Source of the DNA: Pectobacterium brasiliense
Lineage (GTDB): Bacteria > Pseudomonadota > Gammaproteobacteria > Enterobacterales > Enterobacteriaceae
Assembly (NCBI RefSeq): GCF_016950255.1
Contig: NZ_JACGFN010000001.1
Span: 1,674,001 to 1,738,000 of the forward strand
Direction of reading: 5' to 3'
Length of the DNA: 64,000 bases
The translations under genes were made by a program, and so were the position numbers. Below are positions 1 to 7,652 of the stretch, piece after piece (position 1 is the first letter of the stretch; each line of letters opens with the position of its first letter). The notes beneath the pieces were generated by a model. The model ran no database searches, was not told the origin of the DNA, and saw only the letters and a program-made list of their open reading frames with translations.

Positions 1-152
1 ATATCGGGATGGTCAGCGGTATACTTCCCGTCGTTGGCGTGCCGCTGCCGCTAGTCAGCTACGGCGGGTCGGCGCTGGTCGTCTTAATGGCGGGGTTCGG
101 TATCGTCATGTCGATACATACTCACCGCAAACTGCTATCTAAGAATTTATAA
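1..152 (+). CDS. rodA: RodA (MrdB), C-terminal end only
   Basis: This is the tail of RodA, the SEDS-family peptidoglycan glycosyltransferase that works with PBP2 in the inner membrane during elongation. The frame is open from the window edge (first full codon at 3) to the stop at 150-152, leaving about 49 residues. They include the SEDS motif [14 protein letters not shown] beside the last membrane segment and the basic tail [10 protein letters not shown]. rlpA follows after 13 bases, the normal mrdB-rlpA-dacA order. The rest of the gene lies outside the window. Confidence 0.93.
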   Translation, partial: IGMVSGILPVVGVPLPLVSYGGSALVVLMAGFGIVMSIHTHRKLLSKNL

Positions 153-165
153 CACGAGGTGAGCA

Positions 166-1284
166 ATGCGTAAGGATTGGCTTTGGATCGGCGTAGCAAC
201 TCTGGCGCTTGCGGCCTGTACCACAACGGAACAGCGGCAGCCTGTGCCGCCCGTGACTCAGGTTTACAGCGGCCCGACGGAAGAGATCGGTGGTGCAGAA
301 CCGCGCTATGAACCCTACAATCAGGGTACGCTGCAAGACTACAGCATCAAAGGCAAGAGCTATAAGATTGTCAAAAATCCGCAAAATTTTAGCGAGACAG
401 GCTTAGCCACATGGTACGGCGAAGAAGCCAGCGGTAACCGCACATCTATCGGTGAAACGTTTGATCCTAATGCGATAACCGCCGCCCACCCAACGCTGCC
501 TCTGCCAAGCTATGTCCGCGTGACCAACCTGAGTAACGGCCGCCGTCTGGTTGTACGCGTAAACGACCGCGGGCCGTATACGCCGGGCAGAATTATCGAT
601 TTGTCGAAGGCCGCAGGCGATCGGCTGAATATCTCGAACAATACCAAAGTAAAAGTGGACTTCATCAACGTCGCACCAGACGGTACGCTCTCCGGTCCCG
701 GAACCGTGGGCACCACCGTCGCTAAGCAAAGCTTCGCCCTGCCGGAACGCCCAAGCTTCGGTGCCAGCGGGCTGGGCACACCGATGATGGAAACGACGTC
801 ACCAACGCCCAACAACGCCGTGCGCCCGATCAGCAATAGTAGCCTGAGTGCACCAGCAGACAGCGCACAGCCGCAGAGTAGCGCGACGTCGCACAGCGGT
901 GGTTTTCTGGGCGCGCCTTCCGCCCTGCGCGCTGGCGTGGTTGAGTCCAGCGTGACGCCAGCGGTAGCGCCATCGTCATCCGCTGCGCCAATGAACGTCG
1001 CGCCAGCTGCAACGGTTGTCGCGCCCGCGGCTGTAACGCCATCTGCCACGGGTCGCTATGTGGTTCAGGTCGGTGCATTGAGCGATCAACAACGCGCACA
1101 AACCTGGCAGCGCAGCCTGAGCGAACGCTTCCACGTGGCTGGGAAAGTCACGGCGAGCGGTGGCCTGTATCGTATTCAACTGGGGCCGTTCCAGAATCGT
1201 CAGCAAGCCGCTGAACTTCAACAACGTTTGTCAGTCGAAGCTCAGCAGCAGTCGTTTATTACCGCCGCACCCAGCACCCTCTAG
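166..1284 (+). CDS. rlpA: RlpA, septal-ring lytic transglycosylase lipoprotein
   Basis: RlpA is an outer-membrane lipoprotein; family members cleave glycan strands that lack stem peptides and localise to the septum. The 372-residue protein has a lipoprotein signal peptide ending at LALAAC (Cys18). A double-psi beta-barrel domain lies at roughly residues 85-175 (ATWYGEEASGNRT, NDRGPYTPGRIIDLS). A long Ser/Pro/Ala-rich linker follows, then a C-terminal SPOR domain from about residue 295 (YVVQVGALSDQQRA) that binds denuded peptidoglycan. A ribosome site (cgaggtgag) lies just before ATG 166. The gene closes the rod-shape operon; a terminator precedes dacA. Confidence 0.93.
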   Translation: MRKDWLWIGVATLALAACTTTEQRQPVPPVTQVYSGPTEEIGGAEPRYEPYNQGTLQDYSIKGKSYKIVKNPQNFSETGLATWYGEEASGNRTSIGETFDPNAITAAHPTLPLPSYVRVTNLSNGRRLVVRVNDRGPYTPGRIIDLSKAAGDRLNISNNTKVKVDFINVAPDGTLSGPGTVGTTVAKQSFALPERPSFGASGLGTPMMETTSPTPNNAVRPISNSSLSAPADSAQPQSSATSHSGGFLGAPSALRAGVVESSVTPAVAPSSSAAPMNVAPAATVVAPAAVTPSATGRYVVQVGALSDQQRAQTWQRSLSERFHVAGKVTASGGLYRIQLGPFQNRQQAAELQQRLSVEAQQQSFITAAPSTL

Positions 1285-1315
1285 TAACAGATAATCGGCA
1301 GACTCACGCAGCGAA

Positions 1316-1350
1316 AACGGCGGCTATGGCATTGAACATACCGCCCTTTT
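1316..1350 (+). terminator. Rho-independent terminator after rlpA
   Basis: GGCGG-c-TATG (1319-1328) pairs with CATA-CCGCC (1337-1345) around an 8-base loop with one bulged C, followed by c-TTTT. It separates the rodA-rlpA transcript from dacA, so dacA probably has its own promoter in the remaining 100 bases, where a TATAGT-like -10 is visible near 1400. Confidence 0.7.
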
Positions 1351-1450
1351 GCAAAATCACGTAACGTAATGTCTGATGCCTGCCTATTTCCCATCTGATA
1401 TAGTGTGGCTCGTTTTTTAACTCATACCCACGGATGTTGTTGTTCCAATC

Positions 1451-2662
1451 ATGAATACTGTAAACACGTCTCGTTTTACTAAACGTACTGCGCTTGGCGC
1501 ACTGCTCGCCATTAGCGCCTCTTCTTTTGCCTATGCCGAAGATATCAATCTTAAAACGATGATCCCCGGCGTCCCGCAAATCGATGCTGAATCCTACATC
1601 CTGATTGATTACAACTCTGGGAAAGTGTTGGCGGAAATGAATGCCGACACGCGCCGCGATCCGGCCAGCTTAACGAAAATGATGACCAGCTACGTGATTG
1701 GTCAGGCCATTAAATCAGGAAAAATCAGCCCGAACGACATCGTTACCGTCGGTAAAGATGCCTGGGCAACCGGCAACCCGACCTTCCAGGGCTCTTCCCT
1801 GATGTTCCTGAAACCGGGCGACCGCGTTCCTGTCTCCCAGTTAAACCGCGGCATCATTCTGCAATCTGGTAACGATGCCTGCGTCGCGATGGCCGACTAC
1901 GTTGCCGGCAGTCAGGATGCCTTCGTTAACCTGATGAACGGTTACGTGAAAGCACTGGGGCTGAAAAATACCAATTTTGAAACCGTGCACGGTCTTGATG
2001 CGCCGGGTCAGTTCAGTTCGGCACGCGATATGGCTCTGATCGGTCAGGCGCTGATCCGCGATGTGCCAGAAGAATACGCGACCTACAAAGAGAAAGAGTT
2101 CACGTTCAACAATATTCGCCAGCCTAACCGCAACGGTTTGCTGTGGGATTCCAGCCTGAATGTTGACGGCATCAAAACGGGCCATACCTCATCAGCAGGC
2201 TTTAATCTGGTCGCCTCTGCAACAGAAGGCCAGATGCGCCTGATTTCTGCGGTACTGGGTGGACGTAACGCCAAAGGCCGCGAATCAGAAAGTAAGAAAC
2301 TGCTGACCTGGGGCTTCCGCTTCTTTGAAACCGTCGCGCCATTGAAAGCAGGCAAAGAATTCGCTTCTGAGCCCGTCTGGTTTGGCGACAGCGACCGCGT
2401 TGCGCTGGGTGTTGAGAAAGATGCCTACCTGACTATTCCGCGCGGCCGAATGAAAGATCTGAAAGCCAGCTATGTTCTGGACAACACGGAACTGCATGCG
2501 CCGTTAGCCAAAAATCAGGTTGTGGGTTCCATCAACTTCCAACTGGATGGCAAAACCATCGATCAGCGCCCGCTGGTGGTCATGAATGAAGTGAAAGAAG
2601 GCGGGATCTTTGGCCGCATGATCGACTACATCAAACTGATGTTCCATCACTGGTTCGGCTAA
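1451..2662 (+). CDS. dacA: D-alanyl-D-alanine carboxypeptidase DacA (PBP5)
   Basis: PBP5 removes the terminal D-Ala from pentapeptides in the periplasm, limiting cross-linking and keeping cell shape. The 403-residue protein has a cleavable signal peptide (about 1-29, ending SSFAYA). All three active-site motifs of the S11 family are present: SLTK (Ser73, Lys76), SGN (138-140) and KTG (241-243). A C-terminal beta domain and a final amphipathic membrane anchor ([18 protein letters not shown]) complete it. The length equals E. coli PBP5. It sits between rlpA and ybeD as in other enterobacteria, with terminators on both sides. Confidence 0.96.
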   Translation: MNTVNTSRFTKRTALGALLAISASSFAYAEDINLKTMIPGVPQIDAESYILIDYNSGKVLAEMNADTRRDPASLTKMMTSYVIGQAIKSGKISPNDIVTVGKDAWATGNPTFQGSSLMFLKPGDRVPVSQLNRGIILQSGNDACVAMADYVAGSQDAFVNLMNGYVKALGLKNTNFETVHGLDAPGQFSSARDMALIGQALIRDVPEEYATYKEKEFTFNNIRQPNRNGLLWDSSLNVDGIKTGHTSSAGFNLVASATEGQMRLISAVLGGRNAKGRESESKKLLTWGFRFFETVAPLKAGKEFASEPVWFGDSDRVALGVEKDAYLTIPRGRMKDLKASYVLDNTELHAPLAKNQVVGSINFQLDGKTIDQRPLVVMNEVKEGGIFGRMIDYIKLMFHHWFG

Positions 2663-2708
2663 TCCCCCTTGTGTGGGGCCAAAACGTCCCCATATAAATA
2701 CCATCCAT

Positions 2709-2740
2709 AACTCCCGCAGAACGCGGGAGTTAGCTTTTTT
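2709..2740 (+). terminator. Rho-independent terminator after dacA
   Basis: AACTCCCGC (2709-2717) pairs perfectly with GCGGGAGTT (2723-2731) around a 5-base loop and is followed by agcTTTTTT. It lies 46 bases past the dacA stop. Confidence 0.9.
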
Positions 2741-2811
2741 AGTATACTGTACTGATGTCAGTGCTAATACCGTCGGAATAATGCCGACGTATTACCCTCT
2801 CTGGAGCGCAA

Positions 2812-3075
2812 ATGAAAACCAAATTAAACGAACTGCTTGAATTCCCCTGTGTTTTTACCTACAAGGTCATGGGTGAGGCAAAACCAGAGTTGGTCGATCT
2901 GGTCGTTGAAGTGGTACAGCGTCATGCGCCAGGCGACTACACGCCGCAGATCAAACCCAGCAGCAAAGGGAATTATCACTCCGTTTCCATCACCATCACT
3001 GCGACACACATTGAACAGGTGGAAACGCTGTACGAAGAACTGGGCAACATCGACATCGTGCGCATGGTTCTCTAA
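2812..3075 (+). CDS. ybeD: YbeD, UPF0250/DUF493 family protein
   Basis: A small cytoplasmic protein of 87 residues, the same size as E. coli YbeD, which has an ACT-like ferredoxin fold and no settled function. The family pattern is clear: an N-terminal [14 protein letters not shown] strand, a central [18 protein letters not shown] segment, and a C-terminal helix and strand ([15 protein letters not shown]). The start is ATG 2812 behind tctggagcg. It lies between dacA and lipB, as in E. coli. The conserved link to lipB hints at lipoylation, but nothing in the sequence proves it. Confidence 0.92.
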   Translation: MKTKLNELLEFPCVFTYKVMGEAKPELVDLVVEVVQRHAPGDYTPQIKPSSKGNYHSVSITITATHIEQVETLYEELGNIDIVRMVL

Positions 3076-3124
3076 AACATAGAATTCTGTAAAGCATAGA
3101 GTTCTGTAAGACCTAGGGTTCTGT
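3074..3124 (+). repeat. Three tandem copies of a 17-bp unit
   Basis: Imperfect 17-base units run head to tail at 3074-3090, 3091-3107 and 3108-3124, each ending in TTCTGT. They begin at the ybeD stop codon and fill the first half of the ybeD-lipB gap. Units 1 and 2 differ at two positions; unit 3 is more diverged. Confidence 0.85.
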
Positions 3125-3251
3125 AAAAGTCATACGGTAATCAAAACGGGCGGGAAAATTGGCGAGTGCGGCAGGGTTTTGTGATTTTGCAAAGTGCTGT
3201 TCGCTGAGGCTTCCCGCCGTTATAATCCCCCCACCTTTCCTTAACCTGAAG

Positions 3252-3935
3252 ATGACACACTTGCTACAGGATAAGATCATCGTACGCCAATTTGACGTAC
3301 AGCCGTATGAACCCGTCTCTCTGGCGATGCATAATTTCACCGACCGACGTGATGATAAAACCCCAGATGAAATCTGGCTGGTTCAGCATCCTCGCGTATT
3401 TACGCAGGGTCAGGCAGGCAAAGCCGAACATGTCCTCATGCCCGGTGATATTCCCGTGATTCAGAGCGACAGAGGCGGTCAGGTGACTTACCACGGCCCC
3501 GGTCAGCAGGTCATGTACGTGTTGATTGACCTGAAGCGTCGCAAACTCGGCGTTCGTCAGCTCGTCACCGCCATCGAAAACACCGTGATTGGCACACTGG
3601 CACATTTCCAGATTGAAGCTCATGCGCGCCCTGATGCGCCCGGCGTTTACGTAGGCGAGCGTAAAATCTGTTCGTTAGGACTGCGTATCCGCAAAGGCTG
3701 TTCTTTCCACGGGTTGGCGCTCAATATTGCCATGGATCTCTCCCCTTTCCTGCGTATCAACCCGTGTGGTTACGCCGGAATGGAGATGACGCAACTCAGC
3801 GATCTGGTGCCGGGCATCACGTTGGATGACGCCGCCCCTGTGCTGGTGAACACCTTTTTGCAGTTAGTCGGCTACTCCGCACCCGAATTTGTTTCGTGGA
3901 ATCTGGACGTTCAGGGTGAGCCGCTTCCTGGTTAA
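3252..3935 (+). CDS. lipB: Octanoyl-[acyl carrier protein]:protein N-octanoyltransferase LipB
   Basis: LipB moves the octanoyl group from acyl-ACP to lysines of lipoyl domains (PDH, OGDH, GcvH), the first step of lipoate assembly; LipA then adds the sulfurs. Visible family blocks are [36 protein letters not shown] with the conserved lysine, and [11 protein letters not shown] with the acyl-accepting cysteine. The frame is open further upstream, but ATG 3252 ([13 protein letters not shown]) matches the N-terminus of known LipB proteins, giving 227 residues. The tail is slightly longer than in E. coli. lipA follows after 227 bases, without the ybeF regulator gene found there in E. coli. Confidence 0.94.
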   Translation: MTHLLQDKIIVRQFDVQPYEPVSLAMHNFTDRRDDKTPDEIWLVQHPRVFTQGQAGKAEHVLMPGDIPVIQSDRGGQVTYHGPGQQVMYVLIDLKRRKLGVRQLVTAIENTVIGTLAHFQIEAHARPDAPGVYVGERKICSLGLRIRKGCSFHGLALNIAMDLSPFLRINPCGYAGMEMTQLSDLVPGITLDDAAPVLVNTFLQLVGYSAPEFVSWNLDVQGEPLPG

Positions 3936-4162
3936 CGCATGTTATCCTGTTAATAAAAATCAGTCAGTTAGACGATCGTTTTTTGATAAATTACATTTTA
4001 TTCACATAATTTCTTCATTTTGATCGCGCAAAGGCTGATTGTGGTTAGGCAAGATGATATAATTTTTATAGTTTTTTAAAAAAAAGTTTAACTAAAAACA
4101 TAATCCTTTGAATTTGAATTACAAATTTAAAGAAACGATTCAGAACTGGAACTTACGCAAAC
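3936..4162 (+). promoter_or_regulatory. AT-rich lipB-lipA intergenic region with a probable lipA promoter
   Basis: This 227-base gap is strikingly AT-rich next to its neighbours. A perfect TATAAT lies at 4058-4063, with a weak -35 (CTGATT, 4035-4040) 17 bases upstream. No open frame or RNA gene is apparent. Confidence 0.45.
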
Positions 4163-5128
4163 ATGAGTAAACCGATTCAGATCGAACGCGGCGTTAAATA
4201 CCGCGATGCCGATAAGATGGCGCTAATCCCGGTACGTACCGTCGTTACCGAACGCCAAGAGCTTCTGCGCAAACCTGAATGGATGAAGATTAAACTTCCG
4301 GCAGATTCAAGCCGTATTCAGGGAATCAAAGCGGCCATGCGCAAAAACGGGTTGCACTCAGTTTGCGAAGAAGCGTCCTGTCCGAATCTGGCGGAATGTT
4401 TCAACCACGGTACCGCCACCTTCATGATTCTGGGTGCTATTTGTACCCGTCGCTGCCCGTTCTGTGACGTTGCCCACGGCCGCCCGCTTACGCCGGATGC
4501 CAATGAGCCAGAGAAGCTGGCACAGACCATTCATGACATGGGCTTACGCTATGTCGTGATCACTTCCGTTGACCGTGATGATCTGCGCGACGGCGGAGCC
4601 CAGCACTTTGCAGACTGTATCAGCGCCATTCGCCGCAAAAACCCGAGTATCCGCATCGAAACGCTGGTGCCAGACTTCCGTGGCCGTATGGATCGCGCGT
4701 TAGAGATCCTGACCGCCACGCCGCCAGATGTATTCAACCACAATCTGGAAAACGTACCGCGCGTTTACCGTCAGGTTCGTCCTGGTGCAAATTATGAGTG
4801 GTCACTGAAGCTGCTGGAAAACTTCAAGAACGCGCATCCAGATATCCCAACCAAATCTGGTCTGATGGTTGGATTGGGGGAAACCAATGCGGAAATCGTG
4901 GAAGTGATGCGTGACCTGCGCCGCCACGGTGTGACGATGCTGACGCTGGGACAATATTTACAGCCGAGCCGCCATCACCTGCCAGTACAGCGCTACGTCA
5001 GCCCGGATGAATTCGATGAGATGAAAGCCGAAGCGATGGCGATGGGCTTTACCCACGCTGCCTGCGGTCCATTTGTTCGCTCGTCCTACCATGCCGACTT
5101 ACAGGCAAAGGGCATCGAAGTAAAATAA
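4163..5128 (+). CDS. lipA: Lipoyl synthase LipA
   Basis: LipA is a radical-SAM enzyme that inserts two sulfurs into protein-bound octanoyl groups. The 321-residue protein has both cluster motifs: the auxiliary cluster cysteines in [12 protein letters not shown] (Cys68, 73, 79) and the radical-SAM CxxxCxxC in CTRRCPFC (Cys94, 98, 101). The C-terminal RSSYHAD segment holds the serine that ligates the auxiliary cluster in known structures. Length matches E. coli LipA. A strong hairpin terminator follows, shared with the convergent tatE. Confidence 0.97.
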   Translation: MSKPIQIERGVKYRDADKMALIPVRTVVTERQELLRKPEWMKIKLPADSSRIQGIKAAMRKNGLHSVCEEASCPNLAECFNHGTATFMILGAICTRRCPFCDVAHGRPLTPDANEPEKLAQTIHDMGLRYVVITSVDRDDLRDGGAQHFADCISAIRRKNPSIRIETLVPDFRGRMDRALEILTATPPDVFNHNLENVPRVYRQVRPGANYEWSLKLLENFKNAHPDIPTKSGLMVGLGETNAEIVEVMRDLRRHGVTMLTLGQYLQPSRHHLPVQRYVSPDEFDEMKAEAMAMGFTHAACGPFVRSSYHADLQAKGIEVK

Positions 5129-5164
5129 GCGCTCATACATATTTACACATTTTTTGTGTGGCAT

Positions 5165-5196
5165 AAAAAACGGACGGCAATTGCCGTCCGTTTTGC
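5165..5196. terminator. Bidirectional terminator between lipA and tatE
   Basis: A perfect 20-base palindrome (5171-5190, arms CGGACGGCAA and TTGCCGTCCG) is flanked by A6 on the left and T4 on the right, so it can end transcripts from both lipA and tatE. Confidence 0.9.
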
Positions 5197-5210
5197 TGTG
5201 TGAGATGCGA

Positions 5211-5408
5211 TCAGGATTCTTTACGAGATGAATCATGCAGCGCTGCCGTATCATCCGTCTTTGCTGGCTGCTCGTCACTCATCGCCTTCTTGAAGCCTTT
5301 AATCGCCGCGCCCAAGTCACCGCCGAGGCTACGAAGTTTATTCGTACCGAACAGCAGAATGATTAACGCGCCAATCACCAACAGCTTGGCAATACTGATA
5401 CCTTCCAT
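5211..5408 (-). CDS. tatE: Sec-independent translocase subunit TatE
   Basis: TatE is a small TatA paralogue that helps form the twin-arginine translocation pore in the inner membrane. The 65-residue protein has an N-terminal membrane helix ([18 protein letters not shown]), the conserved [14 protein letters not shown] hinge and amphipathic helix, and a polar tail. Placement beside lipA, away from a tatABC operon, supports TatE rather than TatA. Confidence 0.93.
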   Translation of the reverse strand: MEGISIAKLLVIGALIILLFGTNKLRSLGGDLGAAIKGFKKAMSDEQPAKTDDTAALHDSSRKES

Positions 5409-5660
5409 ACAAACCTACCTGATTTAGATGCTGGAGACGCCAGCGAACGAGAACGATTTTTATTGAAAATAATTCTTTACTCTATGTCCTCTATCTAAGA
5501 CCTTATGCGGCATGACACAATTTGCATCTGTAACAAATTGCATCTATAAAAAAGTAAGACGCGGCAAAAGCACTTTCGCCCGTATTCAGATGGCTTTACA
5601 ACTTTCGCCTCGGCAGCACTACAAAAGTCCCTTCTGACGGCGTAGACTTTCCCTACTAAA

Positions 5661-5754
5661 GCGGAGATGACATTCCTCCCTACCCTCGCGCAGCCAAAAC
5701 GCTGACAGCCTTAAAAACAGGGTACAACCGCCACTCGGCTAATGATGTCTACGT
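5661..5754 (+). ncRNA. Fluoride riboswitch (crcB motif) in the crcB leader
   Basis: The leader has the hallmarks of the fluoride aptamer: a GGAG...CTCC hairpin (5663-5666 with 5675-5679) whose loop carries GACAT (5669-5673), and downstream a short GCC-ACTC-GGC stem joined to TAATGATGTCTAC. GACAT pairs with ATGTC (5745-5749) to form the long-range pseudoknot; known members use GGCAT/AUGCC, so the pairing is kept by compensatory change. An extra TACCCT/AGGGTA helix (5681-5686 with 5719-5724) closes an insertion between the two halves. It lies about 90 bases before crcB, a fluoride exporter gene, the expected target. Confidence 0.85.
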
Positions 5755-5842
5755 CCACCTCGCAGAGAGGGCGTAGCGTCCTGCCCCATACTCTCCGAGA
5801 CCACAAAAGCAATTCAGGCAAAACAACCCAAGAAAGGTTTCT

Positions 5843-6226
5843 ATGTTCAGTACATTACTCGCGGTATTTATTGGTGGCGGAGTCGGTAGCGTGGCGCGCT
5901 GGCAGCTTGGCGTGAAGTTTAACAATCTGTATCCAACGCTGCCGCTGGGCACTCTGCTTGCCAACGTGATCGGGGCTTTTGTTATTGGCGGCGCACTCGC
6001 TTTCTTCCTGCGCCATCCTCATCTCGATCAGGACTGGAAAATATTGATTACTACCGGGCTGTGCGGCGGTTTAACGACGTTTTCGACCTTTTCCGCAGAA
6101 GTCGTCATGTTCCTGCAAAGTGGGCAATTGGCGGCAGCGGGGCTACACGTCCTGTTGAATCTGGCGGGTTCGTTGCTCATGACCGCACTGGCGTTTGCGC
6201 TGGTCACGTGGGTGACAACACACTGA
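5843..6226 (+). CDS. crcB: Fluoride ion channel CrcB (FluC)
   Basis: CrcB forms dual-topology dimers in the inner membrane that let fluoride out of the cell. The 127-residue protein has four predicted membrane segments and the family motifs [24 protein letters not shown] and [16 protein letters not shown]; the last includes the pore-lining phenylalanines and the central sodium-site region. The start at 5843 follows aagaaagg. Regulation by the fluoride riboswitch upstream fits the function. A two-way terminator separates it from convergent cspE. Confidence 0.96.
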   Translation: MFSTLLAVFIGGGVGSVARWQLGVKFNNLYPTLPLGTLLANVIGAFVIGGALAFFLRHPHLDQDWKILITTGLCGGLTTFSTFSAEVVMFLQSGQLAAAGLHVLLNLAGSLLMTALAFALVTWVTTH

Positions 6227-6263
6227 GGTCACGTGGAAATTGATAGCACGTGGAAAATAAAGC

Positions 6264-6291
6264 AAAAAAAACCCGCCATCGGCGGGTTTTT
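6264..6291. terminator. Bidirectional terminator between crcB and cspE
   Basis: ACCCGCC (6271-6277) pairs with GGCGGGT (6281-6287) around a 3-base loop, with A7 before and T5 after, so it serves both convergent genes. Confidence 0.88.
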
Positions 6292-6307
6292 CACGAAATC
6301 GGTATAA

Positions 6308-6517
6308 TTAAATAGCGTTAACGTTAGCAGCTGAAGGACCTTTAGCACCATCAGTGATTTCGAACTCTACACGCTGACCTTCAGCCAGAGTTTTGAAACC
6401 GTTGCTCTGGATGGCAGAGAAGTGTACGAACACGTCTTTGCTACCATCTTCAGGAGTGATGAAACCGAAGCCTTTAGACTCATTGAACCACTTAACACTA
6501 CCTTTAATCTTAGACAT
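6308..6517 (-). CDS. cspE: Cold-shock-family RNA chaperone CspE
   Basis: A 69-residue OB-fold protein that binds single-stranded RNA and melts secondary structure. The RNP1 (KGFGFI) and RNP2 (VFVHF) motifs are intact. The frame continues upstream, but ATG at 6517 ([10 protein letters not shown]) is the family start and lies behind aaaggtaag. The position next to crcB and tatE is that of E. coli cspE. A leader of about 150 bases to the next gene may carry post-transcriptional control; I see no specific element in it. Confidence 0.94.
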   Translation of the reverse strand: MSKIKGSVKWFNESKGFGFITPEDGSKDVFVHFSAIQSNGFKTLAEGQRVEFEITDGAKGPSAANVNAI

Positions 6518-6734
6518 CAAACTTACCTTTACATGAATGAAAGACACAAAATCTGTGTCAGGTACAGTACAACAATAGATTGGCCTTTTGTCCAGTTGAA
6601 GTTGGATAAAAAGTGATAAAAGTCGCTAAAAATGTATACCGCGCAACTCAGCTGTCCTATTTTAACCCGATGCAGAACGCAGAGAGTTCAGTTCGGGCCA
6701 ATTCATCACTTTTTACGATATGAAGGAAGGCATC

Positions 6735-7445
6735 ATGGTAAGCAAAACGCTGGGTCTGATCGGGGGCATGAGCTGGGAATCCACCATCCCGTATTACCGC
6801 ATTATCAACGAGTATGTGAAAAGCCAACTTGGCGGCCTGCACTCCGCAAAAATCATCCTGCACAGCGTCGATTTCCACGAAATCGAACGGTTGCAGTCAC
6901 AAGGTGATTGGGAGCAGTCAGCCGCTGTACTCAGCAATATCGCAGTAGGATTACGTCAGGCGGGAGCAGAGGCGATCGTCATCTGTACCAACACCATGCA
7001 TAAAGTGGCCGATGACGTTGAACACGCCTGTCAGCTTCCTCTTTTGCATATTGCCGATGCCACCGGTGCCAGCCTGAAACAGCATGGATTGAAGAAAGTC
7101 GGTTTGCTTGGAACCCGCTACACGATGGAGCAGGATTTCTATCGCCAGCGCATTCAGGAACGATTTGGCGTGGAGGTGATAGTTCCTGACCATGAGGGAA
7201 AAGAAGCCGTTAATCGCATCATTTACGATGAATTGTGCCTGGGAAACATTAACGACGCATCGCGGCAGATCTATAGGGACATTATCCAGCAGCTTGAACA
7301 ACAAGGCGCGGAAGGCATTATTCTGGGTTGTACGGAGATTCCGCTGTTAATCAGCGCCCAAGATGCGAAGGTTCCTCTTTTTGATACCAGCAGGCTCCAT
7401 GCGATTGCCGCTGCGAAATTTGCGCTTAACCAGCCATCAACTTGA
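6735..7445 (+). CDS. ygeA: Broad-specificity amino-acid racemase, YgeA type
   Basis: A PLP-independent racemase of the aspartate/glutamate/hydantoin family; E. coli YgeA interconverts L- and D-homoserine and several other amino acids. The 236-residue protein has an N-terminal GLIGGMSWESTIPYYR and the two catalytic cysteine motifs IVICTNTMHKVAD and GIILGCTEIPLL, one from each half. ATG 6735 is chosen over the ATG five codons earlier because aaggaagg lies correctly before it. The gene is monocistronic. In E. coli ygeA lies elsewhere, so its place here is local. Exact substrate cannot be read from sequence. Confidence 0.85.
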   Translation: MVSKTLGLIGGMSWESTIPYYRIINEYVKSQLGGLHSAKIILHSVDFHEIERLQSQGDWEQSAAVLSNIAVGLRQAGAEAIVICTNTMHKVADDVEHACQLPLLHIADATGASLKQHGLKKVGLLGTRYTMEQDFYRQRIQERFGVEVIVPDHEGKEAVNRIIYDELCLGNINDASRQIYRDIIQQLEQQGAEGIILGCTEIPLLISAQDAKVPLFDTSRLHAIAAAKFALNQPST

Positions 7446-7489
7446 ACCAGACTGAAATAAAAAAAGTCCAAAAACAGGCCATTCACTGA

Positions 7490-7523
7490 GATATATCTCA
7501 TAACATAGAATATGAGATATATC
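7490..7523. promoter_or_regulatory. Perfect 13-bp inverted repeat upstream of the GDSL autotransporter
   Basis: GATATATCTCATA (7490-7502) is exactly mirrored by TATGAGATATATC (7511-7523) across 8 bases. It sits between the racemase and the autotransporter, 130 bases before the latter's start. There is no T-run, so an operator is at least as likely as a terminator. Confidence 0.6.
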
Positions 7524-7652
7524 CTATGTATTGCTATCGCGGTATTAATACCCTTCCTCAGTTTTATTACAATAAATACGTATATTTCCCACTATCATTA
7601 ATTTACTCCATAAAGATAATTTATTTTCCATCATGACAGGAGCATAAAACTG

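Noticed and set aside
510..1049. 179-residue minus-strand frame inside rlpA
   Set aside because: It lies wholly antisense to a well-supported gene, has a biased composition from the rlpA linker, and no ribosome site or family resemblance.
5511..5552. Repeated AATTGCATCT-like words before crcB
   Set aside because: Two close copies in AT-rich DNA outside the riboswitch fold; no palindrome or spacing that suggests an operator.
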